Below, piece after piece: positions 37,786 through 47,180 of a stretch of DNA of 64,000 bases. The stretch spans positions 1 through 64,000 of the forward strand of contig NZ_QCZK02000029.1 of the NCBI RefSeq assembly GCF_003347595.2, in the 5' to 3' direction. Made by a program: the position numbers and the translations under genes. Numbering within the stretch: the first letter of the stretch is position 1; every line of letters starts with the position of its first letter. The notes under the pieces are model-generated. The model saw only the letters and a program-made list of their open reading frames with translations, was not told where the DNA came from and made no database searches. This DNA is from Botryobacter ruber (GTDB lineage Bacteria > Bacteroidota > Bacteroidia > Cytophagales > Hymenobacteraceae).

Positions 37786-40740
37786 CTAATACCCGAAAAT
37801 CTCCTCCAGCTTCAGCTCCTTTACTTTGCCGTACTTCGCCAGTTCCTTAAAGTTAAGCTTGTCTTTTGAGCCGATAACCAGGATGGCCTGCGGCTGACCT
37901 TTTACATACTCTTGCTGAAATACCTGCATCTGGTCGAAGGTCATGCTGTTGGCGCTCTGGTACACATCCTGCCGGATATCGTAATTCAGGCCGAGCTTTT
38001 TGGCCCGCTCGTAATCGAACAGCACATTGGCTTTGGTGATGCGCTCTGTGGAGATGCTGTTGCGCAACGAGGCTCTGGCGTTCTCGAAATTGGCATCGGC
38101 CAGCGGCATGTCGGTGAGCAGCGTTTGCATACCTGCCATGGCTTCTGATAATTTATCGGCCTGCGCCCCGATGTACGAGAGCAGGTAGTTGGCGCGCTCT
38201 TTTTTGGAGGCAGGGCTGTAGTACGAGAAGGTGGAGTAGGCCAAAGCCTTGGATTCGCGCAGCTCCTGGAACACAATGCCACCCATGTACTCGTTGTAGA
38301 GCCTCACCACCGGAATGATGTCCTTGTTGTAAGGAACAGACTTGCTCAGGAACAGCATCTCTGCCTGTACCATGTCGTAATTTGTCCAGTAGACGGTATT
38401 TCCTTTGATGTCGAGTTCCGGGAAAACCTTTTCGGCAGGCACGGGCTTTAGCTGCGCCGGTACCTGGTGGCCTGCATTCAGGGTGGCTATCAGCTTGTCG
38501 GTTTCACGTGGACCGTAATACAGCACGCGGTGTTCATACGTCGGAATGCTTTTGATGATGTTTACCAGTTCCTGCGGCTTCACGGCTTTCAGCTGCTTTT
38601 CTGTCAGGATGGTGGTGAATGGGTTTTTGGGACCGTACTTGGCATAGTTTACCATCGCCTGCTGCAGGATCACGCCTTTGTTCTTTTTGGCGTCCTGGCG
38701 GGCTTTCAGGATGCCGTCCACCATATCCTTTAGGGCCTGCTGGTCGGGTTTGGGGTTGGCGAGCACGCTTTCGAACAGGGCCAGGCTTTTGTCAAAGTTC
38801 TCATCGAGCCCCGTCAGGCTTACGTACACCTGGTCGCCGGACGTAAATACACTGAACGAGGTACCCAGCTTGTAAAACTCTTTCTGCAGTTCTTCGGCTG
38901 TGTACTTGTTGTTGCCCAGGTACTTCAGGTAGTTCACGGCCATGCCCAGTTTGGGGTCGTTGTTGCTGCCCATGTCCAGGATGTAATAGAGCTGGAAGAG
39001 CGCATTGTCCTTGTTCCTGGTGTACAGCAGCGGGATGTCCTGCTTGAGCTTTGCTTCGGTAATGTCTTTGGTATAATCCAGGAACACCGGCTGTAGCGGC
39101 TTTACTTCCCGTGCCATAAATTCCTTGTAGTAATCCGACTGCACGTCGCGGTTTACAGCTACCGGCGTAATCGCTGGCTTCTCCACTTTCTGCGCGTTCG
39201 GGTCCTGACCGGTGCGTTTGTAAACGAGCACGTAATTGTTGCTGAAATACTTGTTGGCCACCTCCATTACTTCCTGCTTGGTGATGCCGGCAAATTCGTC
39301 GCGGCGGTTCACGAACTTCTGCCAGGGCATTTCATAAATGAAGGCCGTTACAAAAGCATCTGCCCGGTTACTGTTGTTTTCATAAGCTTTCATGGTGTTG
39401 ATCTTGTCGTTGTTCACGATGGCCTGCAGCAGGTCGTCCTCGAACTGGCCTTTCTTCACCAGCTCCAGTTGCGCCAGCAGCAAGTCCCGCACCTGGTCGA
39501 GCGTTTGCCCCTGGCGTGGCATGCCCGTCATCCGGAAGGTGCCGTAGTCTTTCATGGGCGTATCATAAGCATACGACTGCAGCACTTTCTGCTGCTGGTT
39601 CAGATTGAGGTCGATGAGGCCTGCCTTTCCGTTATACAGGATGTTGCTGATCATCTCCACCACCAGCGCCTCGCGGGTGTTGATGCCCGGTGTACGGAAC
39701 GCAATCGAAACGTTTTCAGCATCAGGTCCCAGCACCTCTTTCACAATGGGCTGCTGAATGGGGTGTTCCTGCGCTACCTGAAAATCCGGCACCGACTTGG
39801 TCTGCATTTTCCCCCAATGCGCATCTATCAGGCGGATCGTTTCCTCAAAATCGATGTCGCCTGACATGGCAATGGCCATGTTGTTGGGCACATAGTACCT
39901 GTCAAAGTAGTTTTTGATTTCGGTGATGGACGGGTTTTTCAGGTGCTCGATGGTGCCGATGGTGGTCTGGGTGCCATACTGGTGGGTAGGGAAGAGCGCT
40001 GCATTGATAACCTCGGCCACTTTGCGGGCGTCGCTGTCGAGGGTGCGGTTTTTTTCCTCGTACACCGCCTCCAGTTCCGTGTGAAACAGGCGCGGCACCA
40101 TCTCCCGGAAGCGGTCGGCTTCCAGCGCCACCCAGCCTTCAAGTTGGTTGCTCGGGATGTCGTTTACGTAAACCGTCTGGTCTACCCAGGTGTAAGCATT
40201 GGTTCCTTTGGCGCCTACGGCACTGAGTATTTTATCGTACTCATTGGCTACGGCATTAGTGGCAGCTACTCCAGAAATGCTGTCGATCTGGTGATAGATT
40301 TTTTTGCGAAGCGCAGGGTCGGTGGTGTTGCGGTGTTTTTCGTAGAGCGCTTCGATCTTGTCGAGTTCCGCTTTTTCTTTCTGCCAGTCCTGTGTGCCCA
40401 GCTCCGTAGTACCTTTAAACACCATGTGCTCCAGGTAGTGTGCAAGCCCGGTGGCCGTGGCCGGGTCGTTTTTGCTGCCTGCCCGCACTGCTATATAGGT
40501 CTGGATGCGGGGAGCGTCTTCGTAGTCTGTCAGGTACACCTTCAGCCCGTTATCCAGCGTGTAGATGCGGGCGTTGAGCGGGTCGTTGGGGACGGTTTCG
40601 TATGTATACTCTTTCTGACCAGTGGCGGCAGCTGCCGTGGTGTCGGTGGCAGACTGTGCCTGGTAGGTTTCGTTCTTGCACTGTGTCAGCGTGAGGACGC
40701 TGGCTAGCAGGAGCAGGGTTGTTTGTTTTTTTAGAAGCAT
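37786..40740 (-). CDS. M16-family zinc metallopeptidase lipoprotein
   Basis: Large M16 (pitrilysin/insulinase-type) peptidase, 984 residues, holding two M16 repeats in one chain, each half with a peptidase M16 domain and an M16_C domain. The inverted zinc motif HxxEH is in LAHYLEHMVFKG near residue 100, with the downstream Glu of the third ligand in the region ELEAVYEEKNR. The second half has no zinc motif, as usual. The N-terminus is a lipoprotein-type signal (LLLLASVLTLTQC, Cys21), so it acts in the periplasm or at the outer membrane, probably on peptides. Single gene. Confidence 0.93.
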   Translation of the reverse strand: MLLKKQTTLLLLASVLTLTQCKNETYQAQSATDTTAAAATGQKEYTYETVPNDPLNARIYTLDNGLKVYLTDYEDAPRIQTYIAVRAGSKNDPATATGLAHYLEHMVFKGTTELGTQDWQKEKAELDKIEALYEKHRNTTDPALRKKIYHQIDSISGVAATNAVANEYDKILSAVGAKGTNAYTWVDQTVYVNDIPSNQLEGWVALEADRFREMVPRLFHTELEAVYEEKNRTLDSDARKVAEVINAALFPTHQYGTQTTIGTIEHLKNPSITEIKNYFDRYYVPNNMAIAMSGDIDFEETIRLIDAHWGKMQTKSVPDFQVAQEHPIQQPIVKEVLGPDAENVSIAFRTPGINTREALVVEMISNILYNGKAGLIDLNLNQQQKVLQSYAYDTPMKDYGTFRMTGMPRQGQTLDQVRDLLLAQLELVKKGQFEDDLLQAIVNNDKINTMKAYENNSNRADAFVTAFIYEMPWQKFVNRRDEFAGITKQEVMEVANKYFSNNYVLVYKRTGQDPNAQKVEKPAITPVAVNRDVQSDYYKEFMAREVKPLQPVFLDYTKDITEAKLKQDIPLLYTRNKDNALFQLYYILDMGSNNDPKLGMAVNYLKYLGNNKYTAEELQKEFYKLGTSFSVFTSGDQVYVSLTGLDENFDKSLALFESVLANPKPDQQALKDMVDGILKARQDAKKNKGVILQQAMVNYAKYGPKNPFTTILTEKQLKAVKPQELVNIIKSIPTYEHRVLYYGPRETDKLIATLNAGHQVPAQLKPVPAEKVFPELDIKGNTVYWTNYDMVQAEMLFLSKSVPYNKDIIPVVRLYNEYMGGIVFQELRESKALAYSTFSYYSPASKKERANYLLSYIGAQADKLSEAMAGMQTLLTDMPLADANFENARASLRNSISTERITKANVLFDYERAKKLGLNYDIRQDVYQSANSMTFDQMQVFQQEYVKGQPQAILVIGSKDKLNFKELAKYGKVKELKLEEIFGY

Positions 40741-40790
40741 GTTTGTGTAGCGTTAGATGTAGTAGAAGGTAAATAAATGATATATACTGT

Positions 40791-41075
40791 TACTGGCGCG
40801 GGCGTCCTCGCCCGTGTCTACTATTCCGCGGCCTCTGGCCGCCGTAAGTCGCTGGAAGAACAGCTTGTCATCGTTTTTAAAGTTAGCGTCTGGTAAAAAA
40901 ATTAAAACTATCTTCTGAGATTTCCCTTTGGTACCGCTAAAAGTTTGACAAGACCTACCCATGTGTGCAGCTCCTGCCAGTGTCTGAATGCAGAAGCTGC
41001 ATGGATAATACGTGTGGTTCACGGCGGCCAGAGGCCGCGGAATAGTAGACACGGGCGAGGACGCCCGCGCCAGTA
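40791..41075. repeat. Perfect 55-bp inverted repeat element (R6)
   Basis: Positions 40791-40845 and 41021-41075 are exact complements over 55 bases (TACTGGCGCGGGCGTCCTCG... to ...GGCCGCCGT). They enclose 175 bases without coding capacity. No target-site duplication could be made out. The element lies 50 bases upstream of the M16 peptidase start codon, so it falls in that gene's control region. It is likely a MITE-like or palindromic-unit repeat. Confidence 0.92.
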
Positions 41076-41455
41076 TTTCCACTTTAGCCTGACGGCTATG
41101 GTCTTGAAACAAAAAGAACCACAAAAATCAAGTGGCACATCCCGATGCCTATCGGGGAACGTCCAAATCGAGGATCCCTACCCCCAAACTCGCTTGAACG
41201 CTCTCTAAATAGGGCCCCTACCCCAAACAAGGTGGGGGTTCAAAAGATGCACCTGGCTCAAGCTGTTGCTCTGTAGCAGTAAACGTAAGATTTGTTTACT
41301 AAACAGATGTTGCCTCACCTACATTCGCCGTTGCTGTGTGTTTTCACAGGCAACAGGTGCTGTTGGGTATTTTACTTGGCGCAGATTATCTAATCGTTCT
41401 TCCTATTTCAAACCTGCTTTGATTGGTTGTATACAAATATAAACTTTTTCAGGAC
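41076..41455. other. Gene-free region between M16 and dnaX
   Basis: About 380 bases. A small hairpin, CCCGATGCCTATCGGG, is at 41142-41157. CCTACCCCCAAAC-type text is repeated near 41180 and 41218. No gene or RNA was recognised. Confidence 0.4.
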
Positions 41456-43330
41456 TTAAAAATCAGTGTCCAGGCCCAGGCGCTGCTTCATATCGACCAA
41501 AAGCGGGTATTTCTCAGCCAGGTAGTTGAATTTGTCCTGCGAGGTGTATAGTTTGTTGCCGCTTTCCTGCTGCTCCATTATTTCGGCACGCAACTGGATG
41601 CTGCGGTTGTTCAGGCGCTCCTTCAGCTCGGAAAGCAGTTTGGGGCGCAGGCTGGCGAACTGGTCTATCAGCACCGGGTTCTCTACCTGCAGCAGCAGTT
41701 CGTTGTTGTCGCTGATGTGGTAGGGGCGGTTCAGGAGGGTGTACTCCATCATGTTCTCCACTTTCTTGCGGCGCAGAATATCGGCCCACACCGTGCGCAG
41801 CTTCACCTCATCCACCGGAACCACGGCACCCTGGTACACTTCTTCCTCTTCTTCCACAGCTACTGCCTGCGCGGTGTTGCTGGCTTGCTGTTGCAAATCC
41901 TTCAGGCTGGGCAGCTTGCTCAGCTTTTTTGGCGGCGGCATCATAGGAGCTGACCGCTCTTTGTGCTGCACAGGCGCTGCCGTGGCTGTTGGCGGCGACA
42001 GGTGTGCATCCGGTGTTACGTGCTGAGGCTTTGGTGGCTGCTGCAGACCTTCGGACGGAACGCTTTTGCCCGGCTGCTGTAACCCTCCCGAAGCTACAGC
42101 ACCGGTAGAAGGCTGTTGCAAAGCAGCAGAGGGTATGGTGGCACCTGCAGAAGGGGTAGAAGCCGGTGCCGGAGCGCCTACCTTAGCTTTTTTTGGGGCA
42201 GCCTCGTTTCCTGCGCCCTCTTGAGCAAAGTTCAGGGCCGCGTTCAGGTGCGCCATCTTCATGAGGCACAGCTCCACGTGCAGGCGCTGGTTTTTGCTGC
42301 TCTTGAAATGGGTGTCACAGGTACTCACCAGGTTCAGGCCCGACAGCAGGAACGATACACTGGCCCGGGCTGCCTGATCGGCGTACTTCGCCTTCACGTT
42401 ATCCGATACCTCCAGCAGCTGCACCGTTGCCTGATCTTTGCACACGAGCAGGCTGCGCAAGTGCTCGCCAATGCCAATGAGGAAGTTATGCGAGTCGAAC
42501 CCGTTTTTCAGTACCTCGTCGTACAGCAGCAGCGATCCCGACAGGTTCTGCGTGAGCAGGTAATCGGTCAGGCGGATGTAGTAGTCGTAGTCGAGGATGT
42601 GCAGGTTATCGACGGTAGCGCGGTAGGTGATGTTGCTACCCGAGAAGGTCACCATTTGGTCGAAAATAGACAACGCATCGCGCAACGCGCCGTCGGCTTT
42701 CTGGGCAATCAGGTGCAGCGCGTCCGGCTCGGCCTGTATCGTCTCCTTTTCCGCAATGTTGCCCAAATGGCGCACCATGTCCTCAATCCGGATGCGGTTG
42801 AAATCGAATATTTGGCAACGCGACAGGATAGTTGGGATAATCTTGTGGCGCTCCGTAGTCGCCAGGATGAAAATGGCATAGGAAGGCGGCTCCTCCAGCG
42901 TCTTCAGGAAAGCATTGAAGGCCTGGTTCGAGAGCATGTGCACCTCGTCTATGATGTAAATCTTGTACTTGCCCGACTGCGGCGCATAGCGCACCTGCTC
43001 CACCAGGTTGCGGATGTCTTCCACGGAGTTGTTCGAAGCGGCATCGAGTTCGTGGATGTTAAAGGAACTGTTGGAGTTAAAGCTGCGGCACGATTCACAC
43101 TCGTTGCAGGCCTCGGCTTCCGGGGTAATGTTCTGGCAGTTGATCGTTTTTGCCAGGATACGGGCACAGGTCGTCTTACCAACCCCACGCGGACCACAGA
43201 ACAGGAAAGCCTGCGCCAGGTGGTTGCTGCGGATGGCGTTTTTAAGGGTATTCGTTATATGATGCTGCCCCACCACGCTCTCAAACGTAGCAGGACGGTA
43301 CTTACGCGCTGATACTACAAAATTCTCCAT
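41456..43330 (-). CDS. dnaX: DNA polymerase III subunit gamma/tau
   Basis: Clamp-loader ATPase of the replicative polymerase, 624 residues. Walker A is CGPRGVGKTTCARIL (Lys52), the zinc ligands are Cys65, 75, 78 and 81 (INCQ...CNECESC), Walker B region is IYIIDEVHML and sensor text ILATTERHKIIPTILSRCQ. Domain III ends near residue 360. A low-complexity Pro/Ala/Gln-rich linker (about 370-490) follows, then the tau-type C-terminal domain. Within the linker the bases 42121-42154 match the dispersed R1 repeat and are read as part of the protein. Confidence 0.95.
   Translation of the reverse strand: MENFVVSARKYRPATFESVVGQHHITNTLKNAIRSNHLAQAFLFCGPRGVGKTTCARILAKTINCQNITPEAEACNECESCRSFNSNSSFNIHELDAASNNSVEDIRNLVEQVRYAPQSGKYKIYIIDEVHMLSNQAFNAFLKTLEEPPSYAIFILATTERHKIIPTILSRCQIFDFNRIRIEDMVRHLGNIAEKETIQAEPDALHLIAQKADGALRDALSIFDQMVTFSGSNITYRATVDNLHILDYDYYIRLTDYLLTQNLSGSLLLYDEVLKNGFDSHNFLIGIGEHLRSLLVCKDQATVQLLEVSDNVKAKYADQAARASVSFLLSGLNLVSTCDTHFKSSKNQRLHVELCLMKMAHLNAALNFAQEGAGNEAAPKKAKVGAPAPASTPSAGATIPSAALQQPSTGAVASGGLQQPGKSVPSEGLQQPPKPQHVTPDAHLSPPTATAAPVQHKERSAPMMPPPKKLSKLPSLKDLQQQASNTAQAVAVEEEEEVYQGAVVPVDEVKLRTVWADILRRKKVENMMEYTLLNRPYHISDNNELLLQVENPVLIDQFASLRPKLLSELKERLNNRSIQLRAEIMEQQESGNKLYTSQDKFNYLAEKYPLLVDMKQRLGLDTDF
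42121..42154 (+). repeat. R1 repeat copy inside the dnaX reading frame
   Basis: GCAGAGGGTATGGTGGCACC followed by TGCAGAAGG matches the intergenic R1 repeat (compare 23705-23743). Here it is translated on the minus strand as part of the text TPSAGATIPSAALQQ in the DnaX linker. Confidence 0.6.
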
Positions 43331-43648
43331 TACTACAAAGATAACGAATCTATAGAAGAGATGGGAGTGCTATTTTTCCGCCGCTTATCCACAGGTTTTA
43401 ATGTGCTAATGTGGATAATTTGTTAATGTGTTAATGATGGTTAATGTATTGAATTTTAAATATTTGTATGCAGAGGAAGTAGTGGTGGTAATGGTGGCTG
43501 GTGGAGTGAAAATTTATGATGTGGAAAACTGTTTATTAGCGCTGTTAATGGTTGTTTGTCCGAATCAGGATTTACAGAATTTCAGGATTTGCAGGATTCA
43601 ACCATTTAATCATTAACACATGAGCATATTAAACAATTAGCACATTAA
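43331..43648. repeat. Gene-free region with repeats R7 and R8
   Basis: TTAATGTGCTAATG-like text at 43398-43440 and its complement at 43600-43648 (CATTAACACATGAGCATATT) form a loose inverted repeat. Between them, at 43556-43600, CCGAATCAGGATTTACAG and CAGGATTTGCAGGATT belong to family R8. The same two families occur together at 12846-13180. Confidence 0.65.
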
Positions 43649-44770
43649 CTATCGCACCGCCTCATACCCACCCAGCACGCCTCTTTTAGAGAGTACCATT
43701 TGCCAGAGCTGATTGTTGCGGGCGCGGAAGGAGCCGGCGCTGGAGAGGAGGTAGTACTTCCACATACGGTAAAAGCGGTCGCCATACGTGTCGCGGAGCT
43801 GAGGCCAGTTGCGGTCAAAGTTCTCGAACCAGGCCATAAGGGTGGGGTCGTAGTAAGGGCCGAAATTGTGCAGGTCTTCCAGCACAAAAACATGTTCCAT
43901 GGCCGAGCCAAGCTGCCTGATGGAGGGCAGCAGGCAGTTTGGAAAAATATACTTATCGGTAAACGGATCCGCAGAGGTCCTGGAGAAGGCATGGCCGATG
44001 GTGTGCAGCAAAAACAAGCCATTATCTTCCAGGCAACGGGCAGCTGTTTTGAAGTAAGTGCGGTAATTGCGGTAGCCAACATGTTCAGCCATTCCCACCG
44101 ATACAATGTGGTCAAACTTTTCGGTCACGTCGCGGTAGTCCTGCAGGCGGAGTTCCACGGGCAGCCCTTTGCATAATTTCCTGCCCAGTTCCACCTGTTC
44201 CTGCGAAACGGTTATACCTACAACCGCTGCACCGTACTTTTCGGCGGCGTACTTTGCAAAGCTCCCCCAGCCACAACCTATATCGAGCACCCGTTGCCCT
44301 TCCTGCAGGTTCAATTTCCGGCATATCAGGTCCAGCTTGTTTTCCTGGGCCTCGTCGAGGTTAGCGGCATTTTTCCAGTAGCCGCAGCTGTAGGTCATGC
44401 GCTTGTCGAGCATGAGCTGGTAGAGCCTGTTGCCAATGTCGTAGTGCCGCCGGGCATTGCGCGTTGCTTTGCCTTTTGCCTGCAAGTTCAGCAGCCTGGC
44501 CAGCAGGATATCCAGTAATGTGCGCCAGCCAAAGCGGGCGGCTTTGTAGAGGTCAGCGCGCAGCACCTTGTACACAAACTGATCGAGGTGCCGACTGTCC
44601 CACCAGCCGTCCATGTACGACTCGCCCAGCCCCAGCGTTCCCTGCGAGAGCACCCGTTTGTAAAACCTGTCGTCGTGCACCTGCAGGTCCCAGGGTTCCG
44701 GACCGTTAATTTTAACATCGGCGGTGGCCAAAATGGCTGCTACTTGCTGGCGTAGATGCTGGTTTTTCAT
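43649..44770 (-). CDS. cfa: Cyclopropane-fatty-acyl-phospholipid synthase
   Basis: Adds a methylene group from S-adenosylmethionine to unsaturated fatty chains of membrane lipids. 373 residues. The N-terminal lipid-binding domain (GTLGLGESYMDGWWD) is followed by the methyltransferase domain: MTYSCGYW, SAM motif VLDIGCGWGSFAKYAAEKYGA near residue 165, VSVGMAEHVGYRNY and FLLHTIGH near 245. All are standard for Cfa/CmaA enzymes; a wider fatty-acid methyltransferase role cannot be excluded. Single gene upstream of and diverging from ssrA. Confidence 0.95.
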   Translation of the reverse strand: MKNQHLRQQVAAILATADVKINGPEPWDLQVHDDRFYKRVLSQGTLGLGESYMDGWWDSRHLDQFVYKVLRADLYKAARFGWRTLLDILLARLLNLQAKGKATRNARRHYDIGNRLYQLMLDKRMTYSCGYWKNAANLDEAQENKLDLICRKLNLQEGQRVLDIGCGWGSFAKYAAEKYGAAVVGITVSQEQVELGRKLCKGLPVELRLQDYRDVTEKFDHIVSVGMAEHVGYRNYRTYFKTAARCLEDNGLFLLHTIGHAFSRTSADPFTDKYIFPNCLLPSIRQLGSAMEHVFVLEDLHNFGPYYDPTLMAWFENFDRNWPQLRDTYGDRFYRMWKYYLLSSAGSFRARNNQLWQMVLSKRGVLGGYEAVR

Positions 44771-45053
44771 GGTGGCGGTGGTTTTGAAGATGAGACGAAT
44801 CTTCTGTTTTTGTCTAACTTAAGCTGGTAATAGCGCTAAACGAGCTGCAGCGGGAATGGTTTGAGAATGAGAGTAGTAAGGGGCGAGCCGGACCGGGAGC
44901 AATGTTTCTGAAGGAGGCAGTGGTGCTGAAACAGGAAAACGCAGCGTATGGTGGGTGCCGGGTTGCATGAAACTTTTTAACCGGTTAGTTGGTTATTTAG
45001 CTGTATGCACGGCATAATGCACGCAAATATTTCGTATGTTCGTGGCATGTTTC
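44771..45053. other. Gene-free region between cfa and ssrA
   Basis: About 280 bases with a weak R1-like trace (GCAGTGGTGCTGAAACAGG near 44916) and otherwise nothing recognised. It must hold the cfa promoter. Confidence 0.4.
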
Positions 45054-45082
45054 TTGAAGTGTATAAAGCAAGAATACGTTCT
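45054..45082 (+). promoter_or_regulatory. Putative ssrA promoter
   Basis: TTG (45054-45056), an 18-base spacer and TACGTTCT (45075-45082) approximate the Bacteroidota -33/-7 elements, with one mismatch in the -7 box. The predicted 5' end of tmRNA is 10 bases downstream. Confidence 0.45.
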
Positions 45083-45091
45083 TTAACTTAT

Positions 45092-45459
45092 GGGGTAGAC
45101 TGGAATTGACAGCTTGAGCAGATTGCGTGTAAGCATGTCGGGTGATGAACGTACCACCTGTTAAAAATCCGTTCGAACAATAACTGGCGAATATAACTAC
45201 GCCATGGCTGCCTAATCTAGGTATTAGGTACTAAGCCATAGTCTCGTGCAGGTCTCGTGAAACCGCTTGCACATCAGAGGCTTCGAATCGTTTCACTAGT
45301 CTGTGTAAAGGTGCGGTGCACAGGCGAACTTAAGTATCTAAGGAGTGCGCATTAGTTTGGTTTATACTAGCAAGCTCCCGACAATCCGAATAAACCTAAG
45401 CATGTAGAAGGCACGACAGTTTCCTTGTCTGGACCAGGGTTCGAATCCCTGCTACTCCA
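45092..45459 (+). ncRNA. ssrA: Transfer-messenger RNA (tmRNA)
   Basis: One-piece tmRNA that rescues stalled ribosomes and tags the unfinished protein. The 5' end GGGGTAG (45092-45098) pairs with CTACTCC (45452-45458) as a seven-bp acceptor stem, followed by the discriminator A. The T-arm text GGTTCGAATCC is at 45438-45448. The tag frame is at 45186-45215 and reads GEYNYAMAA then TAA, of the Bacteroidota GExxYAxAA type. CCA is not encoded. 368 bases. tmRNA genes are common integration sites, and the DNA downstream looks acquired. Confidence 0.95.
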
Positions 45460-45483
45460 CTGGTATCAGTACTAAAAACAACT

Positions 45484-45518
45484 AAAAGCCTGCAAATTAA
45501 CTATTTGCAGGCTTTTTT
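45484..45518 (+). terminator. Rho-independent terminator after ssrA
   Basis: A perfect 14-bp stem (AAAAGCCTGCAAAT / ATTTGCAGGCTTTT) is followed by further T residues, 25 bases past the tmRNA 3' end. Confidence 0.9.
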
Positions 45519-45744
45519 GTTTTAGGGCAACTACCAAAGTATTCAGGTTTTCACGAAGAAAAGGTGAGTAATCTGGTGAGCTTGTTTCAGCTAGAAAATT
45601 TACTCACCAGAATGTGCGTAACATGTTGATATACAACGTGTACAGATGCTGTACATCTTGACTACAGGTGACTGCAAAGCTAAATTTGTTTAACTTTTAA
45701 GGTTGTCCCGTCCTGAAATAGGTTGACAGCCAACTCAGGAAAAG

Positions 45745-46101
45745 ATGCAAAAAGGTACAGAGAAAAAAAGCAAGCGTACACAGCGGGAAGGGTACGAGGT
45801 GATTAAATGCTACAGCCAGGGCATCGCGTGGAGCCCTTCCAGGAAAGCGGGCAGCTATTGTTTTGATGACCTGGGAGCGGAAAGCAGCCTCAGGTACTAC
45901 GGCAACATGTGCAATGTGATGGGAGAGGTGCTGCTTAGCCGCTACGACCTGTTTGTGTCGCAGGGAGTGAAGACGCATCTGACTACCAACCTGACCAGTT
46001 CGGAACTGGAGAAGACCTATGGGAGTCGGGTTAGGTCCCGGATGCGGGAGATGTTTAACCTGGTGTGTTTTGAGAAGGGGGCGAGGGATAAAAGGAGGTA
46101 A
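45745..46101 (+). pseudogene. Chimeric remnant: IS-like start joined to C-terminal half of a DnaC-like ATPase
   Basis: 118-codon frame. From about residue 35 it matches the C-terminal half of the DnaC/IstB-like P-loop ATPases of Bacteroidota prophages and islands: Walker B text CFDDLGAE, GNMCNVMGEVLLSRYDLF, KTHLTTNLTSSELEKTYGSRVRSRMREMFNLV. The Walker A half is missing, so it cannot be an active ATPase. The first 14 residues (MQKGTEKKSKRTQR) and the bases before them (GTCCCGTCCTGAAATAGG, 45705-45722) look like the left end and transposase start of an IS3-type element; this part is from memory and less sure. Together they suggest a decayed element integrated behind ssrA. Confidence 0.6.
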
Positions 46102-47180
46102 CTTTTTGTCCCCGCCTTATCTCCTAAGGCATGATAAGATCAGTCTTATCGCTCCAGATATCCGATATAGCCTCCAATACAATTGATTATTCTGACCTTA
46201 TCCTCTTTAAACTTTGCTATACAAAAAAGTTGTGGAACAAGAGAAAACTGTAACATAGTATACAGAAGAAAATAGAACTTATAATACTTTACAAAGTTCA
46301 ATTTTAGACCTGCTCAAACTGGTCAATTCAGACATTTGCCGAAAGCTATTGCTTATCTGTTGGAGCATAGTGACAGTGTCATCAAACATGAAGATAGCAA
46401 CTACACTTCCTCCCATACTACTTCTCTTCCACTAAACCGTCTGTGATGAATTGTTCATGAAGCAGAACGTTCTGTTGCATGCCCTCACAATCATTAGTTA
46501 GCGTGCTCTCCTGGCGGATATAAAAATGTTGGCAAATTTAAGCAGAAACGCAGTTTTTAAAGGAGTGAACTATTCTTCCCTCTTTCTTGAACGATTCTAC
46601 GCCCTGCTAAATGTAGAGTAATAACTAATATTGATGAACCCAATGCTAAAAACGGATTACATGTTTTAAGTAAGATTTAATTAGAAGAACTTCATATTAA
46701 AAGCTAATAAAAAGTAGTCTGGCCTTAAGCGCTTAAACATAAATCCTTCTTAGTACAAGATTCTGAAAATATCCTGTTAAGAAGAGCTAAGTTCATTCTA
46801 AACATTCTCATAGAGCACAATGCTTTTTGACACAAATAATTCAGGAGCTAAAGAAAGCTTCTGAGTTAGCATAGAGATGAAAAATGGCTTGGTAACAGGC
46901 GCGCTGACATGCTGAAAGCCTAATATTGTTGATTCTGAAAAAAAAGAAAAATTCGTGGATTAAATATGACTGAGTAATGAATAGTATTAAAAAATAAATT
47001 TCTAAAGCATGAAGAAAATTATACCATTTCATTCACAATTTCTTACCCATATTTCCCTTCAGGTGCATGACCCTCCTGACTCTTTATGTAAAACGAACTA
47101 ACATAAGTTTTTGCTCATAAATCACTTAATGGGCTGTCTAAAAAAGCTTCTAACCTTTTATTCTTAATTTATAATAACTT
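46102..47180. other. AT-rich gene-free region between ssrA island remnant and first susC
   Basis: About 1.08 kb without a gene on either strand. It is clearly more AT-rich than the DNA left of ssrA. It contains a short hairpin GATAAG-N6-CTTATC near 46131 and the conserved block at 46567-46641, listed separately. No repeated copy of the tmRNA 3' end was seen. Confidence 0.5.
46567..46641 (+). promoter_or_regulatory. 75-bp conserved block upstream of susC (copy 1)
   Basis: 42 bases (GAACTATTCTTCCCTCTTTC and on to CTGCT) match copy 2 (56904-56978) at 38 positions. A non-conserved 16-base spacer follows, then CTAATATTGATGAACCC, matching CTAATATTGAAAAACCC. Both copies precede susC genes with identical spacing. 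TAATATTG resembles a -7 box; the upstream part may be a regulator site. 540 bases lie between the block and the start codon. Confidence 0.75.

Noticed and set aside
42116..43312. 398-codon open frame opposite dnaX
   Set aside because: It lies wholly on the other strand of a clear dnaX and arises from its codon pattern; its protein text is rich in Arg, Val and Leu without motifs.
45460..47180. Direct repeat of the tmRNA 3' end (attR) downstream of ssrA
   Set aside because: I looked for a second GAATCCCTGCTACTCC and found none in this stretch; the nearest text, CGCCCTGCTAAATG near 46608, is part of the susC upstream block.
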